From assembly GCA_009780955.1 (NCBI GenBank), contig WQZB01000043.1:1-43556 (forward strand): 43,556 nucleotides of DNA, read 5' to 3'. The position numbers and the translations under genes are program-made. Positions 18,553 through 26,811 of the stretch are shown in pieces (within the stretch, counting starts at the first letter, position 1; every line of letters begins with the position of its first letter). This DNA is from Polyangiaceae bacterium (lineage in GTDB: Bacteria > Myxococcota_A > Polyangia > Polyangiales > Polyangiaceae). The notes beneath the pieces are model-generated. The model saw only the letters and a list, made by a program, of their open reading frames with translations, did not search any database and had not been told where the DNA came from.

Positions 18553-18825
18553 GTGTCGCGAGGTTCAGCAGGACAGGCGACAGGCTCTGAAAGCGATGGT
18601 AGATGGTTGTGCGCTTCCGTGATCACCGACAGGCTTACCGCGCGCATTCTTGGCATTTTGCTTATTGCGCTGCCATTCATCACCGTTGTGTCAGGCCTTT
18701 TCTTTGTCCGATCGGAGCTCAGATTCAATCCTGGTTTTTTGGCATTCTTCGTTGCCACGTCAGCGCCTTTTTTTATTGGTGGCAGCATGCTTCTGCGTCG
18801 CGCGGCGCGGATGAAATCGGATTAG
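18553..18825 (+). CDS. Small two-helix membrane protein
   Basis: At most 90 residues. Two hydrophobic helices are clear (ILGILLIALPFITVVSGLFFV and PGFLAFFVATSAPFFIGGSML), followed by a basic LLRRAARMKSD tail. Start is uncertain: GTG 18553 is the longest, but the in-frame GTG at 18619 would begin just before the first helix. No family recognised. It is divergent from the sugar-binding lipoprotein and ends 16 nt from the convergent PD40 lipoprotein gene. Confidence 0.5.
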   Translation: MSRGSAGQATGSESDGRWLCASVITDRLTARILGILLIALPFITVVSGLFFVRSELRFNPGFLAFFVATSAPFFIGGSMLLRRAARMKSD

Positions 18826-18841
18826 CAGCCGTCGCACAACG

Positions 18842-19939
18842 CTACTTAGAAGACTTGGAAGCGACCCAGAGGGTTGGGTTTGGATCGTCGGTCGGGTAGC
18901 TCGTGAAATACAACCTGCAACCATCGTCGGAAATCCAGCCGGGATCTTCTCGTACGCTAGTGGGCAATTGGTCGCGAATGCCATTCACCGAATTGGGTGT
19001 GCCGAACTGACCCACGACCGAGGTGCGTGTCATTACGAAAATGTGAGAATACGCCTCGCTAGCGGGGCCTGGGTAGTCCGACGAGAAATACATGGTCAAC
19101 CCGTCGCGACTGACAACGGGATACCCATCGGAGACTTTATTCGTGTCGTTGTAGTACGGCGAAATGGAGGACGCCGAGAGAAAGTCCCCATTCTCATCTG
19201 CCGCGGAGCGGAAAATTCGCGATTGGTTGATATCCCGATAACTGTGGAAGAAAAGCTCGCCCCCTCCGTTCGTCAAGAATGGGTGAAACTCATTCCAGGT
19301 TTTGGTCGTGTCCTCCGGTTCCGTGTAAAGCGGAGTCGCTTCTACCGCATAGGTATTATCTGTGCGCCGTGCGCGAAAAATGTGATCATGACCTTCGGCA
19401 GCTGTGTCAGGACGGGTCGATGCGAAAACGAGTGTATCGCCAAGCGGCGAAATCTGACCCTGAATGTCGTCCCAGTTTGCGCCCGCGATGGTCCCGCCAA
19501 CATAGAGCCCATCAACAAGCCGTGCATAGCCAAATCCTTCGCTCGTTGAATCGCGGGTGGCCATGTAAAGGTGTTTACCGTTGCCATCGTTCATCGAGAA
19601 AACAATCGTTTTTTCATCGGACGTAAGCGAAGGATCAGCGGCGAAATTAGCAGAATAACTTGCCAAAATCTGGGTTACATCCTGAAATGGTGCCGAGAGG
19701 TCGCACGTTGGCTCGGGGCCTGCCTCGCTGTCGCCCGCGTCGGCGTCGGCGGCATCTAACCCGGTGTCACCATCGTCGCCGTTACCCTCGTCAACGCCAC
19801 CATCGTTATTCGTCGAGGAGGTAGTCGTGTCCAGCTCTGCCTCGTGCCCCGTGCAGGCAAACAAGATCCAGCCTGCAGCCCATGCGGCCAGAACCGCAAC
19901 GCCTGCTTGGGTGAGTCGTGAGATTCGGTTTTTCTTCAT
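18842..19939 (-). CDS. PD40 (TolB-like beta-propeller) lipoprotein
   Basis: 365 residues. Lipoprotein signal ends LFAC (Cys29). A linker rich in Asp, Gly and Thr (about 32-76) precedes a repeated beta-propeller with PD40/WD40-like units: SLTSDEKTIVFSMND, SPLGDTLVFASTRPD, LTNGGGELFFHSYRD, VSRDGLTMYFSSDYPG and ISDDGCRLYFTSYPTD. Such lipoproteins are frequent in Myxococcota; a binding function is likely, with no known partner. The start overlaps the stop of the MscS gene (ATGA), so both are translated from one message. Confidence 0.85.
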   Translation of the reverse strand: MKKNRISRLTQAGVAVLAAWAAGWILFACTGHEAELDTTTSSTNNDGGVDEGNGDDGDTGLDAADADAGDSEAGPEPTCDLSAPFQDVTQILASYSANFAADPSLTSDEKTIVFSMNDGNGKHLYMATRDSTSEGFGYARLVDGLYVGGTIAGANWDDIQGQISPLGDTLVFASTRPDTAAEGHDHIFRARRTDNTYAVEATPLYTEPEDTTKTWNEFHPFLTNGGGELFFHSYRDINQSRIFRSAADENGDFLSASSISPYYNDTNKVSDGYPVVSRDGLTMYFSSDYPGPASEAYSHIFVMTRTSVVGQFGTPNSVNGIRDQLPTSVREDPGWISDDGCRLYFTSYPTDDPNPTLWVASKSSK

Positions 19940-21579
19940 AGCTCATCGTTCCTTGTACAAACGACAGTGCGTGTGGGCAATGCCAGGGTTGCCCCGGCCC
20001 GCTCGACCACCTCGACCACGCCAAGAATGAGTTGCTCGCGAATCTCCGCGAAGTCGTCGAACACGCGTGTGTCGACGAATGCGATCACGTCAACGTCGAA
20101 CGATGATTCGCCAATGCCCGTGACGCGAACCAAGGTGTCTTCTTTGCACACGCGAGGATGCGACTGGAGCATTGTTTTGATGTCAGCGACAATCGTGCGA
20201 ATTTGTTTTGGCGATGTGCTCCGCGCGAGCAAGAGCTTCGTTGCAAAGCGAATTCGATCACGAGGTCCAAGCGACTCGATGCGCATGTCGGCCAGCTTGC
20301 CGTTCGGAATGACAACGAGCGTGCGGTCGATTGTGCGAAGGCGTGTCGAGCGAAGGCCAATGCTTTCTACTGTGCCTTCGACAGTATCGAATCGGATGAT
20401 TTCACCAACGACGAAAGGTTGATCGGCGAGGATCGAGAGCGAGCCAAAAAGGTTTTCGACGGTTTTTTGCGCTGCGAGAGCAAGCGCCACACCGCCAAGG
20501 CCGAGACCAGCAACAATGCTTGTTACTGGGTAGCCAAGCTCGGACAGAGCAGCCATTGCTGCGAGGGCCGCGACAATGAACTTGCCGAGTTTCATCCCAA
20601 CGGACAAAAGCGATCCCACGCTCGGTCGTGTTCTCGCCCAAGGCGCCTTGGCAATTTCAGCGCCAGCAAAGTTCACGAGGAGCAGCAGCGCCCAGAAAAA
20701 CGCGAGGTGGCCCAGCGACCGAAGTATGCGCTGCGCCGTGTTTTCGGCGATCAGCGTAAAGGCGAGGTACGGCGTGACCGCCCAGAAAATCGCGAGTGCA
20801 AAGGCCATGGTGACCGGCCTTCGAAGCGCGTGCAAAAGCTCGTGGGTCCATCGCCGCTTTGCCAAAATGCGCAGCGCGATGAACCCCGCGAACCAAGCGA
20901 GTACGCGTCCAACGCCGAGGCAAAGCAACGCGAGCACGGGCAGTGCAACCCACTGCCAATAGTAAAGTGCGTACCATCCTCGATCGAGCAAGGGACCAGC
21001 GAGACGATCGCGCAGCCATCGCGCTTTGAGCGTGGCGTACAGTCCGTCGATGTTGTCGACCGTCGACCGTGCGAACACCCAACGAGTTTCGTCGTCGGCC
21101 GACTTTGGCTCGCGACGAACGAGACGAATCGTGACGACGCGGTCTTTGTCGTCTCTGATCTTTCCGAGCTCCTCGGTACCTATCGGAAGGCCATCGCCCT
21201 TGTTGCCGTGCGACGAGCCGGAAAGTTTATCGGGATCGACCCAGAGCCGCTCGCTCAGCACATCATGAAGCTTGCGCGCGAGCTCCGCTCTTCGCTGTTC
21301 AAGGCCGCGCGGCACGTCGAGATAGCGCGCTGCATCGCCATAATGTGCTCTGTCGCATGCCTCGATGTACGAGCGATAGCTTGCGCGTGGCGAATCGGTC
21401 GCCTCGTCGTCGCCCGCGCCTTTGTCGAGCGATGCACCTGGCGCTGCCGCCGAAGCGACGGCGACCGGCGGAGGGGCTGCCTGGGCGCGGGCCACCGGCA
21501 GCGCGAAAACCAGGCCGCCTATCAGAATGAATGGCAGCATGACCATCAGAACGAATGCCAGCCATACGCGGCGACACAT
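19936..21579 (-). CDS. MscS-family mechanosensitive channel with a periplasmic N-terminal domain
   Basis: 547 residues: signal sequence, a soluble N-terminal domain of about 170 residues (ASYRSYIEACDRAHYGDAARYL...), then four or five membrane segments, the pore-lining MscS helix GLGLGGVALALAAQKTVENLFG followed by SLSILADQPFVVGEIIRFD, and the cytosolic beta and alpha/beta domains with VVIPNGKLADMRIESLG. The channel would release solutes on hypo-osmotic shock. The N-terminal extension makes it a larger MscS variant. It overlaps the PD40 lipoprotein gene, which is unusual company for a channel. Confidence 0.9.
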   Translation of the reverse strand: MCRRVWLAFVLMVMLPFILIGGLVFALPVARAQAAPPPVAVASAAAPGASLDKGAGDDEATDSPRASYRSYIEACDRAHYGDAARYLDVPRGLEQRRAELARKLHDVLSERLWVDPDKLSGSSHGNKGDGLPIGTEELGKIRDDKDRVVTIRLVRREPKSADDETRWVFARSTVDNIDGLYATLKARWLRDRLAGPLLDRGWYALYYWQWVALPVLALLCLGVGRVLAWFAGFIALRILAKRRWTHELLHALRRPVTMAFALAIFWAVTPYLAFTLIAENTAQRILRSLGHLAFFWALLLLVNFAGAEIAKAPWARTRPSVGSLLSVGMKLGKFIVAALAAMAALSELGYPVTSIVAGLGLGGVALALAAQKTVENLFGSLSILADQPFVVGEIIRFDTVEGTVESIGLRSTRLRTIDRTLVVIPNGKLADMRIESLGPRDRIRFATKLLLARSTSPKQIRTIVADIKTMLQSHPRVCKEDTLVRVTGIGESSFDVDVIAFVDTRVFDDFAEIREQLILGVVEVVERAGATLALPTRTVVCTRNDEL

Positions 21580-21603
21580 TTTGGTTTCTTATAGCGCAAC
21601 GCC

Positions 21604-22584
21604 TTACATAACGATCACCGCCGAGCCGTCGACTTGTCCCTTGCGTAGCCGCTCAAGTGCGCCCGCTGCCCGAGCGAGCGGGTGCGTCTCGAAATGCGTG
21701 CGAATCGGAATTGCCCGTGCGAGATCAAGGAGCGTAGCGGCGTCCGAGCGCGTGTAATTTGCAACACTCACCAGGCTTCGCTCGAGCCAAAGCATGTCGT
21801 ACGAAAACGTTGGGACGCGATCGAGGTGGATTGCGTTGATGGCCACGGTGCCGCCGCGAGCCGTGTGCCGAAGCGCGGAAACAACGACATCGCCCGAAGG
21901 CGCGAACGTGATGGCAGCGTCGAGCGGTTCGGGTGGCGCCTGCTCATAGTGCCCGGTCCACTCCGCACCCATGGCTCGTGCGCGAGCCTGTTCGTGGAGA
22001 GAGCGCGTGGCCACGAAAACGCGGCACCCCCAGTGGCGCGCCACCTGCATCGTGATGAGTGCGGAGGCGCCGAAGCCGTAGAGGCCAAGTCGTTCACCCG
22101 GCCGAATGCCCGAGCGAAGGAGCGAGCGGTAGCCGATAACGCCACCACATAGAAGCGGCGCGGCTTCGAGATCGTCGAATCCGCTTGGCAGCCGGAACGC
22201 AAAGTCAGCACGAACACGCGCATGCGTGGCAAAGCCACCGTCGTTGTCCCAGCCGGTGAAAAGAGCGCGCGGGCAAAGGTTTTCGCGCCCACGAGTGCAG
22301 TACGTGCATACTCCACATGTCCACGCGAGCCAGCCAGCGCCTGCGCGATCGCCCAAAGACCAACCGGTAACACCGGATCCGATGGCCACGACACGGCCAA
22401 CGATTTGATGGCCTGGCACAATGGGCAGCGTGCGCGCCTCGAGATCGCCAGAGGTGATCTGCAGATCGGTTCGGCACACGCCACATGCACTTACGGCGAG
22501 CACAATCTCGTCACGCTCAGGGCAAGGATCGGGAGCGTGCTCTAGCTCGATCACGCCTGGGCCCTTGAGCACCATCTTATTCAT
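21604..22584 (-). CDS. Zinc-dependent alcohol dehydrogenase
   Basis: 326 residues, medium-chain dehydrogenase fold. Likely catalytic zinc ligands include Cys37 (GVCRTD) and His59 (GHQIVG) plus a Cys in PLLCGGVIGY. The structural zinc loop CGVCTYCTRGRENLC supplies Cys90, 93, 96 and 104. The nucleotide-binding turn reads LYGFGASALITMQVA, slightly off the classical GxGxxG. It resembles AdhA-type NAD(P)-dependent alcohol/aldehyde dehydrogenases; the substrate is unknown. Its ATG overlaps the VanZ-like stop (ATGA) and it is the last gene of a ThiO - VanZ - ADH unit. Confidence 0.92.
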   Translation of the reverse strand: MNKMVLKGPGVIELEHAPDPCPERDEIVLAVSACGVCRTDLQITSGDLEARTLPIVPGHQIVGRVVAIGSGVTGWSLGDRAGAGWLAWTCGVCTYCTRGRENLCPRALFTGWDNDGGFATHARVRADFAFRLPSGFDDLEAAPLLCGGVIGYRSLLRSGIRPGERLGLYGFGASALITMQVARHWGCRVFVATRSLHEQARARAMGAEWTGHYEQAPPEPLDAAITFAPSGDVVVSALRHTARGGTVAINAIHLDRVPTFSYDMLWLERSLVSVANYTRSDAATLLDLARAIPIRTHFETHPLARAAGALERLRKGQVDGSAVIVM

Positions 22585-22964
22585 GCTCTGCGCCCCGCGA
22601 TGAATCGGCCAAGCCCGACCGAGAACGTGACGCCGGCGAAGTCGGCCAGAAAGTCCCAGAAGCTCGAGGTGCGCACGGCGCTATAGCGTTGCAACCATTC
22701 GTCGATGGCGCAAGGCACGAGCACCAGCAAGGGCGCTAGAGGAAGGCGCAGTCCCCATGCGTGCAGATTGCGGCGACCAAGTGCGCCGTCGAGGCTGAAG
22801 GCTAACGCCCCAGCGAGCAGAAAGTGCACGACCTTGTCGAGCCCTCGCCGGGCACCGAGGATCTTGAGCCCACCACCATAGGCAACGAAGCTTAGCCCGA
22901 GTGCAAAAGCAACGACGATGACGAAGGCTACTTTGTAGGCAACCGCGCTCTGTTTTGTATTCAA
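22581..22964 (-). CDS. VanZ-like membrane protein
   Basis: 127 residues from TTG 22964, the only start that fits: it overlaps the ThiO stop as TTGA, and no ATG or GTG precedes the first helix. Hydrophobic segments around residues 8-30, 40-57, 65-82 and 100-120 and the pattern GLDKVVHFLLAGALAF ... CAIDEWLQRYSAVRTSSFWDFLADFAGV are those of VanZ-like proteins. VanZ in some enterococci gives low-level teicoplanin resistance; most homologues have no known function. Longer frames upstream are antisense to or overlap the ThiO gene and are rejected. Confidence 0.82.
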   Translation of the reverse strand: MNTKQSAVAYKVAFVIVVAFALGLSFVAYGGGLKILGARRGLDKVVHFLLAGALAFSLDGALGRRNLHAWGLRLPLAPLLVLVPCAIDEWLQRYSAVRTSSFWDFLADFAGVTFSVGLGRFIAGRRA

Positions 22965-24055
22965 TGGCTTTGCACGCCGATGGCGCTTGCAACGGCAACG
23001 GCCGCAGCTTTTGCAAGCAAAATTCCATTGCGATGATGTCCCGTGGCAACAAAGAGCCCGGGCAGGGACGAGGCGCCAACGAGCGGCGCACCGGCTTCGC
23101 CTTGGCTCGGCGTGACGACTTGTGGGCGGAAGTTGCACCACGACGAGACGAACGCAGCTTCGCCGAGGCAAGGTGCAATGCGCAGGGAGTTATTGAGCAC
23201 CGTAGAAATGCCCGAAGCCGTGATTTCGCGGCGATGCCCGACGTTTTCCATGGTGGCGCCGCACACTACGCGCCCGTCACCGCGCGGAACGACGTATGCG
23301 TGGTCCGAGAAGACAATGCAACGCAAGCGCGGAGATCGCTCGTCGAGCATGAGGATCTGACCTCGCACGGGCCGCACGCGCGGAAGCTCTCTGGGAACGC
23401 CCGGCACGAGCGATGACCAGCTGCCTGCTGCAAGCACCACCGCGTCGCCGCGCAGGACTTCGCGTGCATGTGCGCCGGCGCTTTCCGCGCTCACGCCAAC
23501 GCACCGGCCGCCTTCCGTTACGAGCGCTGAAACGGTGGTTCCGCTTCGAATCGTGACGCCTGCACGCGTAGCTGCCGACAGGAGCGCTCGCATGAGCCGG
23601 GGAGGATCGACTTGGGCTTCGTCGGGGAAGTAGGCCGCGCCAAGGATGTCGGTCGCAATCTCTTGGTCGATGTGGCGTGCGCTCGCCCCGTCGACGAGTT
23701 CGCAGGCAAGCCCGCGGGCGCGCTGAGCCTCGACCCGCAGGCGAGCTTGTTCGAATAGGGCCTGGTCTCGAAAGATGCAGAGTGCACCAGAGCGCCGGTA
23801 GCCGACATCGATGCCTGTCGCGTCGTAGAGGGACTCCGTCCATTCGCGATAGGCGTTGCGCGCAGCAACGAAAGAATCGAGCTCGGCGTCGTCGCGCGAC
23901 TCGATTTGCGCCGCGAGCATGCCGGCCGCGGCGCTCGATGCTTCGGCACCTGGAACCGATTGATCGAGGACAACGACCTCTCGGACGCCCCGCTGTTTGA
24001 GTTCGAGTGCGGTTGCGCAGCCCATGACGCCTGCGCCTACAATCACAATCCTCAT
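22961..24055 (-). CDS. thiO: Glycine oxidase ThiO-type FAD oxidoreductase
   Basis: 364 residues. N-terminal FAD-binding motif VIVGAGVMGCATALEL (residues 4-19), an acidic end of beta-2 (VVLDQ), then ASSAAAGMLAAQIES, which is the typical DAO/ThiO signature, and the C-terminal LPGLFVATGHHRNGILLAKAAA. ThiO oxidises glycine to dehydroglycine (iminoglycine) for the thiazole of thiamine in many bacteria; related oxidases act on other amines. No other thi gene is in view, so pathway membership is only inferred from the sequence. First gene of the operon that continues with the VanZ-like and ADH genes. Confidence 0.88.
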   Translation of the reverse strand: MRIVIVGAGVMGCATALELKQRGVREVVVLDQSVPGAEASSAAAGMLAAQIESRDDAELDSFVAARNAYREWTESLYDATGIDVGYRRSGALCIFRDQALFEQARLRVEAQRARGLACELVDGASARHIDQEIATDILGAAYFPDEAQVDPPRLMRALLSAATRAGVTIRSGTTVSALVTEGGRCVGVSAESAGAHAREVLRGDAVVLAAGSWSSLVPGVPRELPRVRPVRGQILMLDERSPRLRCIVFSDHAYVVPRGDGRVVCGATMENVGHRREITASGISTVLNNSLRIAPCLGEAAFVSSWCNFRPQVVTPSQGEAGAPLVGASSLPGLFVATGHHRNGILLAKAAAVAVASAIGVQSH

Positions 24056-24194
24056 TGTGCGCTCTGCCGTACACCGTTGCGGATGCGAATGCCAGCAAAC
24101 CGCTTTCGGTGTTAGTCACTTCGAACTTTGGTAGACTACGGATGTTTTTTCGGCGAACGCATTCAGCTCGACTCGCCGGCCAAGGGGAGCAAGT

Positions 24195-25457
24195 ATGAAC
24201 AGCTCGTTCGATGTGATCATCATTGGCGGCGGTCCTGCAGGGGCTGTTTGCGCCACGTATCTTGTTCAAAAAGGCAAGCGTGTGCTTGTTCTGGAAAAGG
24301 AGCACTTTCCGCGCTTTCGCCTTGGCGAATCGCTTTTGGCGCAGTCGCTGCCCATCTTCAAAGAAATAGGTGTGCTCGAAGCCTTGCGCGCAAAGTTCAT
24401 TGTCAAGCGCGGCGCACGCTTTCACGACGACGTGCGGCATCGAAAGGGGCGCTTTGCGTTCGCCGACGGGTGGCATTCCGATCCTGGCCATTGCTTTCAG
24501 GTGCCACGCGACGACTTCGACATCATTCTGCTCGACAACGCAAAAACCCAAGGTGCCGATGTGCGCCATGGCGTGAAGGTGACGCGCATCGTGCGCGAAG
24601 CGGGCCGTGCGGTTGGCGTGGAAACGGTCGCGGCCGATGGCACCAAGGATGTGGCCACGGCGCGCTTCATCGTTGATGCGACCGGGCGCGATGCGATGAC
24701 GGCGCAATCCATGCGCATGACGTCCCGCATCGAGGGGCTCGATCGAACTGCATTCTACACGCATTGCCGCGACGTGCCGCGCCCCGAGGGCGACACCGCG
24801 GGGGACATCGACATCGTCATCTTTCGAGAGAATGCCGAGAGCCGCCCGAACTGGTTTTGGTTTATTCCGTTCCAAGATGGGCGTACAAGCGTTGGCGCTG
24901 TCGTTTCGGGGGCGTGGATCAAAGATCGCCGCGCGAAGTTCGGAGCGCAGGCCAGCAGCGTTGACGGCCTTTTCGAGCAGGCCGTTGCCGAGTCGCCAAC
25001 GGCAACGCGGATGCTTTCGCGCGCCACGCGACTCTGGCCGAAGTGTCAAGCGTGTGCAGACTACAGCTACAACGTGCGCGATTTGTGGGGCGAGGGTTGG
25101 GTTGCAGTTGGTGATGCCGGAGGCTTCATGGACCCGGTTTTCTCGGCTGGCGCTCACGTTGCGATGGTAGGAGCAAAAACCGCTGCCGAGGCGATGCTCG
25201 AGGTGTTCGACGCAAACGCCAACGAGGCCGAAGCCTTCGCCGCGTGGGAGAGCAACCTGCGCGCGGGCGCCGAGATGTTTCTCCTTGCCATCAAGGCGTT
25301 TTACCAGGGACCCTTGGTCGATCTGCTATTTGTCGATGCCATGCACAACGCGCTGCGCCGCTCGATCACTTCGCTGCTCGCGGGTGATGTTTTCAACGAC
25401 AGCGTGTGGCTTCGCGACGCGCGCGTGCGCCTGAGAGACATGGTCGCTGCTTCGTAG
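24195..25457 (+). CDS. FAD-dependent monooxygenase / halogenase-like protein
   Basis: 420 residues; AAGGGGAGC precedes the ATG. FAD Rossmann motif VIIIGGGPAG (7-16), LGES at 43-46 after HFPRFR, and VDATGRD at 160-166. The tryptophan-halogenase fingerprint W-x-W-x-I-P occurs as Trp220-Phe-Trp-Phe-Ile-Pro225, and a lysine (Lys71) lies where FADH2-dependent halogenases carry the essential Lys. Flavin-dependent halogenases and geranylgeranyl-reductase-like oxidases share this overall fold; a halogenating role is therefore possible but not proven, and no biosynthetic genes or partner flavin reductase flank it. The stop TAG (25455-25457) is provided by the end of a palindromic repeat. Confidence 0.8.
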   Translation: MNSSFDVIIIGGGPAGAVCATYLVQKGKRVLVLEKEHFPRFRLGESLLAQSLPIFKEIGVLEALRAKFIVKRGARFHDDVRHRKGRFAFADGWHSDPGHCFQVPRDDFDIILLDNAKTQGADVRHGVKVTRIVREAGRAVGVETVAADGTKDVATARFIVDATGRDAMTAQSMRMTSRIEGLDRTAFYTHCRDVPRPEGDTAGDIDIVIFRENAESRPNWFWFIPFQDGRTSVGAVVSGAWIKDRRAKFGAQASSVDGLFEQAVAESPTATRMLSRATRLWPKCQACADYSYNVRDLWGEGWVAVGDAGGFMDPVFSAGAHVAMVGAKTAAEAMLEVFDANANEAEAFAAWESNLRAGAEMFLLAIKAFYQGPLVDLLFVDAMHNALRRSITSLLAGDVFNDSVWLRDARVRLRDMVAAS

Positions 25458-25481
25458 GGGCGTATGGCCATACGCCCCTAC
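25454..25481. repeat. 28-nt perfect palindrome of the GTAGGGGC family
   Basis: Identical to 797-824. The TAG of its left end is the stop codon of the halogenase-like gene. Confidence 0.9.
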
Positions 25482-25507
25482 GTGTGACACCCACAATACG
25501 CATGTTC

Positions 25508-25572
25508 GTAGGGGCGGCCGCCTTTCGTATACAGGGGCCACCCCATAGGGCACCCACAAGGGGTGCCCCTAC
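25508..25572. repeat. Composite GTAGGGGC-ended element (type 1, opposite orientation)
   Basis: 65 nt from GTAGGGGCGGCCGCC to GGGGTGCCCCTAC. It matches the reverse complement of 705-776 with small internal differences. Confidence 0.75.
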
Positions 25573-25588
25573 ACAACCATGCATATCC

Positions 25589-25614
25589 GTAGGGGCACCC
25601 CTTGTGGGTGCCCC
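25589..25614. repeat. Short GTAGGGGC-family hairpin, right end incomplete
   Basis: GTAGGGGCACCCC, then TTGT and GGGTGCCCC; the right arm stops at CCCC without TAC. It resembles one arm of the type 1 composite element and lies 13 nt from the rplS stop. Confidence 0.7.
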
Positions 25615-25627
25615 ATAAATGCCGCGG

Positions 25628-25981
25628 TCAGGTATCCTTCTGGTCGCGAACTCTGGCTGCTTTGCCCTGAAGGTCGCGTAGGTAGAAAAGGCGGGCGCGG
25701 CGAACCACCCCGCGCGATACGATTTCAACCTTTTCAATGCGCGGCGAGTGCGAAAGGAACATACGCTCGACACCGACGCTGAAGCTTACCTTGCGGACGG
25801 TGAATGTGCTGCGCGCTCCCGCACGATGGCGCTTGAGGACAACGCCCTGGAAAACCTGAACACGATCTTTGTCGCCTTCGACGATTTTGTAGTGAACGCG
25901 CACGGTGTCGCCCACGCGGAAATCCGGTATTGCCCTTCGAAGCTGTTCATTTTCGATTTCCGCGATTTTCGCGTTCTGCAT
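25628..25981 (-). CDS. rplS: Large ribosomal subunit protein bL19
   Basis: 117 residues from ATG 25981; GGAG lies 6 nt upstream, and the frame's earlier Met at 25993 has no such site. Key segments are [53 protein letters not shown] and [20 protein letters not shown], which define L19. It lies near the 30S-50S interface. It is usually the last gene of rpsP-rimM-trmD-rplS; here it stands alone behind its own promoter, with a halogenase-like gene convergent downstream. Confidence 0.97.
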   Translation of the reverse strand: MQNAKIAEIENEQLRRAIPDFRVGDTVRVHYKIVEGDKDRVQVFQGVVLKRHRAGARSTFTVRKVSFSVGVERMFLSHSPRIEKVEIVSRGVVRRARLFYLRDLQGKAARVRDQKDT

Positions 25982-26037
25982 GGCCGTCTCCAATAATCTC
26001 GAAGAAACTCCCTTTTTTTGAGGGGGAGGGGAGCGCG

Positions 26038-26066
26038 ATATAAAACACGAGACCAGCAGCTGTCAA
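26038..26066 (-). promoter_or_regulatory. Sigma-70-type promoter for rplS
   Basis: On the minus strand TTGACA (26066-26061), a 17-nt spacer, then TTATAT (26043-26038). It is about 57 nt upstream of the rplS ATG. The leader contains a CCCCTCCCCCT / AGGGAG stretch that could fold. Confidence 0.65.
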
Positions 26067-26091
26067 CCGAGTGATCCCCTTGAAAGCGGGC

Positions 26092-26562
26092 TTAGCGTTC
26101 GCGTAGCCGCTGAACCAGCTCTCTGACGCCGCTCGTGTGCTTGCTTGCCGAAAGCTCGCCCTCGAAGACGCCTGCGATCTCGCCTTTCTTGTCGATAACG
26201 TACGTGATGCGAGCTGCTACGCCGAACAAATCGTGCAATAACCCTGTTGCGCCATAGGCTTTGGCGAGCTCTCGCTTCTCGTCAGCGATAAGCTCAAACG
26301 AGACTTTGTACTTCTCGGCGAATTTGCGGTGCAACTCGTTCGAATCAGCCGAAACGCCGATAACCTCGGTGCCTTGCTGGGCAAGGTCTTCGTACATGTC
26401 ACGAAACCCGCATGCTTCTTTGGTGCACACGCTCGTGAAATCTCGCGGATAAAAATACAATACGACGTTTTTTTGCCCCCCGAACTCTTCGAGCTTGAGG
26501 CGTCTGCCGCTGCTCGAAACCACGTCGAAACTGGGTGCTTTCTGTCCAACCCGTAGCGGCAT
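26092..26562 (-). CDS. Thioredoxin-dependent peroxiredoxin, BCP/PrxQ type
   Basis: 156 residues from ATG 26562, where GAGGA lies 5-6 nt upstream; the frame extends to 26619 but that part is Ser-rich and lacks a ribosome site. YFYPRDFTSVCTKEACGFRD carries the peroxidatic Cys with a second Cys five residues later, the atypical two-cysteine arrangement of BCP/PrxQ. It reduces peroxides using thioredoxin in the cytosol. It lies on the same strand upstream of rplS, 110 nt away, and the rplS promoter lies in between. Confidence 0.93.
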   Translation of the reverse strand: MPLRVGQKAPSFDVVSSSGRRLKLEEFGGQKNVVLYFYPRDFTSVCTKEACGFRDMYEDLAQQGTEVIGVSADSNELHRKFAEKYKVSFELIADEKRELAKAYGATGLLHDLFGVAARITYVIDKKGEIAGVFEGELSASKHTSGVRELVQRLRER

Positions 26563-26811
26563 GCCCGTCCTCATAGCATGAGCGCGCTCGCTGAGTTTGC
26601 TGCTTGACGAATGGGCCATTCGCAGCGTAACTTACCGCGGCTTTTAAGAGCTGAGACTTCCTGCATCCAAGACGCACCCATGGTCTTGCCGGTCCAGCGT
26701 TCGGGCCGGTCGCTTTCTCGCGAATGCTACGCGGTCTCATGAATCCCCAAGCCGCGGCCTTGCCTCTTTTGAGAAATTGGACGCGTTGAGCGCACAAGAA
26801 AGACGATTCGA

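Noticed and set aside
20158..21594. 478-residue plus-strand frame
   Set aside because: Exactly antisense to the MscS gene; charged and motif-free.
23277..25157. 626-residue minus-strand frame
   Set aside because: Antisense to the flavin halogenase-like gene and out of frame with thiO; no signal, no motif.
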